From the NCBI RefSeq assembly GCF_003719825.1, contig NZ_RIBS01000001.1, positions 434,001 through 498,000 on the forward strand: DNA of 64,000 nt. Direction: 5' to 3'. Both the position numbers and the translations under genes were made by a program. This DNA is from Montanilutibacter psychrotolerans (GTDB lineage: Bacteria > Pseudomonadota > Gammaproteobacteria > Xanthomonadales > Xanthomonadaceae). Below, piece after piece: positions 59,401 to 64,000 of this stretch. The notes under the pieces are model-generated. The model was not told the origin of the DNA. It was given only the letters and a program-made list of their open reading frames with translations, and made no database searches. Within the stretch, counting starts at the first letter, position 1. Each line of letters begins with the position of its first letter.

Positions 59401-59793
59401 CTAGTAGAGCTTGATCTCGAGGACCGCCTCGGTGAGGCGATGAGGCACGCCGACGTCGTGAAGCGCTCGAGAGAGCTCGGCGATGGGCTGCGACTTCTTG
59501 CCGGATTGAAATCCATCAGGGCTGACGCGGTCCCAGTAGAAGTGAGCGGGAACAATGACGTGCGCAAGCTGATGGTATTCAAAGGGCTGACCCCACGTGC
59601 CGCCGTCGGCGATGTACGACGCGCGCAGTTCTGAGCTGTCGGGGAAGCCGCACGTCCAATAGCCAGCGTCACACTGCAGGCGGTCGAATGTGGTCCAGGA
59701 GCACCAGCTCGAGCTTTGCCAGGCATTGCGTGAGCCCATTCCGAGGACACGCGCGCACGTGTCGAAAAAGGACTTCCAGAGAACGTCATCCAT
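59401..59793 (-). CDS. Hypothetical protein, Cys/Trp-rich
   Basis: This 130-aa soluble protein has no recognised family. It carries a WQSSSWCSWTTFDRLQCDAG stretch, a GTWGQPFEYHQLAHVIVPAH segment and a helical C-terminus. It has no signal peptide or membrane segment. The frame has normal codon bias for the region, which supports coding. It is divergent from the M23 peptidase. Small size and isolated position would fit a scaffold or immunity-like protein, but nothing shows that. Confidence 0.5.
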   Translation of the reverse strand: MDDVLWKSFFDTCARVLGMGSRNAWQSSSWCSWTTFDRLQCDAGYWTCGFPDSSELRASYIADGGTWGQPFEYHQLAHVIVPAHFYWDRVSPDGFQSGKKSQPIAELSRALHDVGVPHRLTEAVLEIKLY

Positions 59794-59941
59794 AGATCAG
59801 ATCCATGAGTTTGCCCGAACCGCAAGTGGCTTCGGCTTGAATGAATTGCTCGATGCCATGCGTCGAGCCTACTCGTTGGCGGGACTAAACTCTTCTACTT
59901 CGGAGCGATCCGCAAGCGTGGGCGCTGCAACGTTCGCCTCC

Positions 59942-59996
59942 CCATCCACGGGCCGCTACCGGCCATCACCAAATACCCGAGGTTTGCGATGCGACA
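59942..59996 (+). repeat. Leader-region repeat before the M23 gene
   Basis: It is the partner of 55006-55061. The repeat ends within the first codons of the M23 gene, so it carries the ribosome site region and start. This copy leads into an intact gene. Confidence 0.6.
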
Positions 59997-61194
59997 GATT
60001 CACCGCTGGTGGCCGCCGATCCTGGCACTCGTGCTGCGCCCGGGCTTTGCCTGTGCGCTGGCGCTCTTGCTGGTGTCTGCGACAGGACGGGCGGAGGATC
60101 AGCTTCGCGAATCCTTCGATCTGCATGTGCCGATTGCGCCAACTCCGGTCACGACCGAAGGGCGCGTGCGCCTGTTCTACGAACTGCATCTGACGTCGTT
60201 CTCCGCGAAGGCGCTGACACCGGTGCGAATCACGGTCCTCGATGGCCAGGGCCGCAACCTTGCGAGTTTCGCAGGGGCGTCGTTGACCCAGCGTCTGGTG
60301 CCGGTATTGCCCGAAACCGCAGCGCCAGCGGATGCGCCGCTATCGATCGGTCCCGGCCGGGCGGGCGTGCTGTATGTCGAGCTGGCGCTGGAGCCGCAGG
60401 TGCTGCCGCAGTCCATCGCACACGCAGTGGAGTACAAAGTCGGCGACGGAACAGAGCTCGACACGGTCGAAGGCGGGCGCTCGGTGGTGCAGGCCGTGCC
60501 AGCGCCGGTGCTCCATCCGCCACTACGTGGTGGACCGTGGGCCGCGGTGTTCCATCCGGATTGGGCGCGCGGCCATCGCCGCGTGCTGTACGCGGTGGAA
60601 GGGCGTGCGCGCATCCCGGGACGTTTCGCCGTCGACTGGGTCAAGCTCGATGCCGACGGGCGCATGGCTCGAGGCAACCCGGACAGGGTGCGCAATGCCT
60701 ACGCCTACGGTAACGAGGTATTGGCCGTTGCCGACGCCACCGTCGTGACGTTGCGCGACGACTATCCGGAAGCCGCCCGGATTTCGTCCAACGGCCGGCA
60801 CCGCATGCGCGACGCCAGTGGCAACTACGTCGTGCTGGACCTCGGCGATGGTCGCTACGCCTTCTACGAGCACCTGCGCCCCGGCAGTGTGCGCGTGGCG
60901 CCGGGGCAGCGTGTGCGGCGGGGTGAGCCCATCGCGCAGGTTGGTTACAGCGGAAGCGGCAACTGGCCGCATCTTCACTTTCACTTGGCCGACGCGCCCT
61001 CGCTACTCGGCGCCGAGGGTCTGCCTTTCGCGCTGTCGCGGTTCCGCAAGCTGGGTGCGTACGAGGATTTCGCCGCGCTCGGGAAGTCGCCGTGGGTGCC
61101 GCACGCTGATGCCACCAGTGCGTCGCGCGAGGGCGAACGACCCGCCGACAACGCGGTGATCTGGTTCGGGGATGAGCAAAAAGTCGTCCCCTGA
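59989..61194 (+). CDS. M23 family peptidase (LytM-type), secreted
   Basis: This 401-aa protein has a signal peptide (FACALALLLVSATGRA), an unrecognised beta-rich N-terminal domain (about 40-230) and a C-terminal LytM domain with NWPHLHFHLAD. H328, H330 and H332 cover the HxH zinc motif, and the FYEHLRPGSVRVAPGQRVRR region is the usual beta-strand core. The first metal His-x3-Asp motif of the family is not obvious (ARVRNAYAYGNEVLAVADA is there instead), so it may be catalytically weak or a regulator of amidases. It would act in the periplasm on peptidoglycan peptide bonds. Confidence 0.85.
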   Translation: MRQIHRWWPPILALVLRPGFACALALLLVSATGRAEDQLRESFDLHVPIAPTPVTTEGRVRLFYELHLTSFSAKALTPVRITVLDGQGRNLASFAGASLTQRLVPVLPETAAPADAPLSIGPGRAGVLYVELALEPQVLPQSIAHAVEYKVGDGTELDTVEGGRSVVQAVPAPVLHPPLRGGPWAAVFHPDWARGHRRVLYAVEGRARIPGRFAVDWVKLDADGRMARGNPDRVRNAYAYGNEVLAVADATVVTLRDDYPEAARISSNGRHRMRDASGNYVVLDLGDGRYAFYEHLRPGSVRVAPGQRVRRGEPIAQVGYSGSGNWPHLHFHLADAPSLLGAEGLPFALSRFRKLGAYEDFAALGKSPWVPHADATSASREGERPADNAVIWFGDEQKVVP

Positions 61195-61332
61195 TGTGTC
61201 GGGCTTGCCTTGCGCCCGCTGCACACCGGGAGTTTGTGGCGGGGCACCAAGTCGCGGGCGAGCAAGGTGGGCCGTCCGCTCAAGTCGGCTGTGTCGGGTG
61301 GCCAGCCGTTTGGTACAGCCTGAGGTCGTTTG

Positions 61333-61734
61333 TCACGCCTCGTGGTGCAGACCCGACGGTACCGGCTCATAGCCGTTTCCTCTCCCGCTGAGCCAGCGCA
61401 AGTGCACTTTGCCCGCGCCGTGCAGATGCGCCTGGGCTGCAAGAAACAACGGGCGAGCCAGGTCGGAATCGGTCATGGGTCGCGGTGTTCCGTCCAGCTC
61501 GATGCGGAGGAAGTGCGCCTCGTCCGGCTCATCCGTGTAGCTGCGTGCGACGAAGCAGATCGCTCCGTCAGTGAAACGATACATGTCGTACTCGTAGTAG
61601 TACTCGTAGTTGCCCGAAGCGTCCGGGTCACTGGCATCCAATTGACGGGTGCACTCGATGTGCATGGGCTGGCGCCTGAAATCGGTTGGGTTTGAATGGC
61701 ACGCGGCGGCCGGCCAGGCCGCCCACACAAGCAT
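61333..61734 (-). CDS. Hypothetical protein, acidic
   Basis: This 133-aa protein of unknown family has a short hydrophobic N-terminus (LVWAAWPAAACHS) that resembles a weak lipobox, then an acidic, Tyr-rich part (DASGNYEYYYEYDMYRFTDG) and FVARSYTDEPDEAHFLRIEL. An internal ATG at 61665 would give a 110-residue form without the hydrophobic start. It lies convergently to the M23 gene. Confidence 0.5.
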   Translation of the reverse strand: MLVWAAWPAAACHSNPTDFRRQPMHIECTRQLDASDPDASGNYEYYYEYDMYRFTDGAICFVARSYTDEPDEAHFLRIELDGTPRPMTDSDLARPLFLAAQAHLHGAGKVHLRWLSGRGNGYEPVPSGLHHEA

Positions 61735-61883
61735 CGGTTAGGGTTTGTCGAATTCGCAGGTCGCAGAGCGGTCATTCCATTTCGCAACGTCGACGCCCCT
61801 GACAAGCAGCCACAAGGCTAGCGAAATTGCGGCGACGCTCATCGGCGCTAGAAGGAAGTGGGATGCGTGCGCCGGCGCCAGCT

Positions 61884-62801
61884 TCAGGCAGAACGTTCAC
61901 CGAGAGCTTCCTTCCGCAACCAGCGGCAGAACGCATCGCTGGCAGGGTTGGCATCTGCGCGGTGGCTTCGGACGATCCAGAAGGCGTAGGCGTTGTCCAG
62001 CGAGTAGTCGAATGGTCTGGTCAGGCGACCGCGCTGCAGGTCTTCCTCGACCAGTGGGCCCACGCCCAGCGCGACGCCATGTCCGGCCACCGCCGCCTCC
62101 TGCGCCAGGTAGATGCTCGCGAAGACCGGCCCAGGGGCCGCATCCACCTGCGTTGAACCCGCGGCTTCCAGCCACGTTTGCCAGTCCGGTACGCCGTTGC
62201 GGCCTGCGGCGCTTTCGTCGTGGAGCAGTGTGTGGTGCGACAGGTCGTCGGGCACCGTCAGCGGATGCAGTTCGTCGTTCGACAGCAAAGGCGCGCAGAC
62301 CGGAAATACCGGTGCATCCAAGAACCGCTCGACGCAGACGCCCGTGTAGCCGCCGGCTCCGTAGCGGATGGCGACATCGATACCGTCGCGGACGAAATCA
62401 GTGTGCTCGTTGCCGGTCTCGATGCGCACCTTGAGGTCGGGGTGGTCGCGGTGGAAATGGTGCAGCCTGGGTGCGAGCCATTTCGCGGCGAAGGACTCCA
62501 TGGTGCTCACGCGCAGGACCCCGGCCGCGGGTGCGATGGCCCGGTCCAATGCCAGATCGATCAATCCGAACACCTCGCCCAACGACGTGGCCAGCGCTGC
62601 GCCCTCGGCGGTCAGTTCGACCGACCGATGGCCACGATGGAACAGCTTCACTCCCAGGTAGGCTTCCAGGTGCTTGACCTGATGGCTGATCGCGGCCGGG
62701 GTCACGAACAGCTGTGCGGCGGCCACCTGGAAACTCAGGCATCGCGCGGCCGCTTCGAAGGCCCGCAGGGCATTGAGCGGAGCAGGGTGGCGAGGCTTCA
62801 C
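61884..62801 (-). CDS. LysR-family regulator, GcvA-like
   Basis: This 305-aa protein has a winged helix (APLNALRAFEAAARCLSFQV, AAAQLFVTPAAISHQVKHLE, AYLGVKLFHRGHRSVELTAEG) and a full effector-binding domain typical of GcvA/AmpR-type regulators (TMESFAAKWLAPRLHHFHRD, GIDVAIRYGAGGY). It is divergent from the MBL-fold gene with 130 bases between them. The spacer contains an A/T-rich stretch (TTATTTTTTCTAAC) that may hold the operator. The ligand is unknown. Confidence 0.9.
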   Translation of the reverse strand: MKPRHPAPLNALRAFEAAARCLSFQVAAAQLFVTPAAISHQVKHLEAYLGVKLFHRGHRSVELTAEGAALATSLGEVFGLIDLALDRAIAPAAGVLRVSTMESFAAKWLAPRLHHFHRDHPDLKVRIETGNEHTDFVRDGIDVAIRYGAGGYTGVCVERFLDAPVFPVCAPLLSNDELHPLTVPDDLSHHTLLHDESAAGRNGVPDWQTWLEAAGSTQVDAAPGPVFASIYLAQEAAVAGHGVALGVGPLVEEDLQRGRLTRPFDYSLDNAYAFWIVRSHRADANPASDAFCRWLRKEALGERSA

Positions 62802-62931
62802 GGTCTCTCGGCGCGCAGGTAGAGGTGCATCCTATCAAGTTATTTTTTCTAACGCGGCCGCAAAAACATCTCGTTTGTCGGTGCCGGTGCTGCTGGCAAT
62901 GATGGGTCCATAGAAACGACGGACGATCATC

Positions 62932-63756
62932 ATGCGATTCGAAGAAGTGGGCCCCAACGTGGTGATGTTCGTCGGCGACGACCTCGAGTCGGTCGCCACC
63001 GCGTTCCTCGATGGCGACGACGCGCTGCTGGTCGACTCGCTCGGCAGCGAGGAGGACTCGGATTCGTTACGGCGCGTCCTGTGCGAGGACATGGGCAAGA
63101 CGGTGCGAGTGATCGCCGCGACCCATTTCATGTGCGACCACATCGCCGGGATGTCGCGGTTCCCGGACGCGTTGACGATTGCGCACCGACATTACCGCCA
63201 CACCTTCCTGTCGCAGAACCGACGGGTGGATGCGTTCTATCGCGAACCCAAGGTGGTGTTCGACAGTGCGATGACCATCCAGTGGGGACAACACGAACTG
63301 CGCTTGCTGCACAATCCCGGCAAGACCATGGACCACGTCAGCGTGGACGTGCCCACCGCCGATCTGGTCTGTGCCGGCGACAACATCGTCGGCAACACCG
63401 TGTACCTCTCGAAGGCCGACCCCGCGCTGATCCGCGCCGCGATCGGCCGGATGCGCCAGTTCGGTCGGAGCACCGTCATCGGCGGGCACATGGGCCGGTT
63501 TCCTGCCACCGTGCTCGACAACGCGATCCATTACCTGGACCGGCTGCAGGATGCCGTCATGCGGATCCGCGTCGACGCGACATCGCAGGAGATCGACGAC
63601 CGCATCGCGGCGATCCCCATCGAAGCCTGTCTGGCACCGCGGGTCGAAGCGGCCGGTTTCGAACGCGAATGGCACCAGCACAATCTGGAGGTCATCGTGG
63701 CGCAGTCGGTCTTCGCGCTCGATACCGCGATCGCGTCGCGGGCCGGTCGCGCATGA
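62932..63756 (+). CDS. MBL-fold metallo-hydrolase with an altered zinc motif
   Basis: This 274-aa protein has the metallo-beta-lactamase fold, but the canonical HxHxDH reads H65-F-M67-C-D69-H70, so the second His is Met. Later ligands are present (a His in KTMDHVSVD, an Asp in VCAGDNIVG and a His in VIGGHMGRF). It resembles the glyoxalase II-like group. The missing ligand may leave one metal site empty. The ATG overlaps the next gene (ATGA), so the two MBL-fold genes form an operon controlled by the divergent LysR gene. Confidence 0.85.
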   Translation: MRFEEVGPNVVMFVGDDLESVATAFLDGDDALLVDSLGSEEDSDSLRRVLCEDMGKTVRVIAATHFMCDHIAGMSRFPDALTIAHRHYRHTFLSQNRRVDAFYREPKVVFDSAMTIQWGQHELRLLHNPGKTMDHVSVDVPTADLVCAGDNIVGNTVYLSKADPALIRAAIGRMRQFGRSTVIGGHMGRFPATVLDNAIHYLDRLQDAVMRIRVDATSQEIDDRIAAIPIEACLAPRVEAAGFEREWHQHNLEVIVAQSVFALDTAIASRAGRA

Positions 63757-64000
63757 ACAACCACGACCGCATTTCCAGACACCGCGTCTCGCGCCGGCAA
63801 TTCCTGTCCGGCTGCGCTGGCCTGGCGGCCGCTGCATTGATTCCGGGCGGGCGCGTCTTCGCAGCCGCCCACGCGGAAGGCTTGCGAATCCAGCGGCTGG
63901 CGTGGGCGGGCATCCGTCTGCAGCTTCCGCAGGCGACGTTGTTCATCGACCCGCTGGTCAACCCGGAAGCGTGGGGCCCCGCACTCAGGGACTCGCTGAT
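63753..64000 (+). CDS. Tat-exported MBL-fold protein, N-terminal part (cut by window end)
   Basis: The visible 82 residues start at ATG 63753, overlapping the upstream stop (ATGA). The twin-arginine motif SRRQFLSG at about residues 13-20 precedes a hydrophobic AGLAAAALIPGG stretch and Ala-rich cleavage region. The mature part begins IQRLAWAGIRLQLPQATLFI followed by DPLVN, resembling UlaG-like MBL-fold hydrolases. The zinc ligands lie beyond the window. Confidence 0.75.
   Translation, partial: MNNHDRISRHRVSRRQFLSGCAGLAAAALIPGGRVFAAAHAEGLRIQRLAWAGIRLQLPQATLFIDPLVNPEAWGPALRDSL

Overview
The window is high-GC DNA from a gammaproteobacterium, most likely Lysobacteraceae/Xanthomonadaceae (Lysobacter- or Luteimonas-like). 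The strongest support is the thrS-infC-rpmI-rplT-pheS-pheT-ihfA-merR block, the character of its proteins, and the accessory families around it. No species can be named from sequence reading alone.

Region 1 (1-30351) is the 3' part of an extracellular contractile injection system (eCIS, phage-tail-like particle), all on the + strand with overlapping or nearly abutting genes. In order it encodes a hub (late control D-like), a gpV/gp5 spike, an unrecognised protein with a C-terminal hydrophobic anchor, gp25, a baseplate J-like protein, a large tail protein, two small Ig/PKD-like proteins, three large proteins sharing one N-terminal domain, a probable tape-measure protein and an AAA+ ATPase. Sheath and tube genes must lie upstream of the window. 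After the ATPase comes a probable cargo cassette: a 1722-aa DUF4157 protein ending in a GIY-YIG-like nuclease domain, a DUF4240-like putative immunity protein, a pentapeptide-repeat protein, an OmpA-like/metzincin fusion without signal peptide, and a small overlapping partner protein.

Region 2 (30352-39091) is the core translation block. It starts with what looks like a threonine-codon attenuator (leader peptide with three Thr codons, alternative hairpins, terminator) before thrS. It continues with infC on an AUC start, rpmI-rplT, pheST, ihfA and a MerR regulator, and ends at a tRNA-Pro(GGG) gene.

Region 3 (39092-about 50500) is an accessory zone downstream of tRNA-Pro. It holds two 60-bp attC-like integron sites and one half site but no visible integrase, two relics of the tRNA-Pro 3' part (about 41.95 and 48.73 kb), small cassette-like ORFs including one broken by an in-frame stop, a lipoprotein and an L,D-transpeptidase. 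It also holds a subclass B3 metallo-beta-lactamase, a class C beta-lactamase, an FAD monooxygenase, an NTF2-like protein, a secreted DJ-1/PfpI protein with a membrane-bound AraC regulator, an AT-richer orphan gene and an IS3-like remnant.

Region 4 (50500-64000) is mixed chromosomal content with many small regulator/target pairs: a second DJ-1/PfpI gene with a GlxA-type regulator, an SDR relic, a CHMI-family gene, lipocalin-like/LysR, a secreted amidohydrolase with a SnoaL-like gene next to an ECF sigma factor and membrane protein, a CDF-like transporter, an M23 peptidase, and LysR divergent from two MBL-fold genes, the last cut by the window end.
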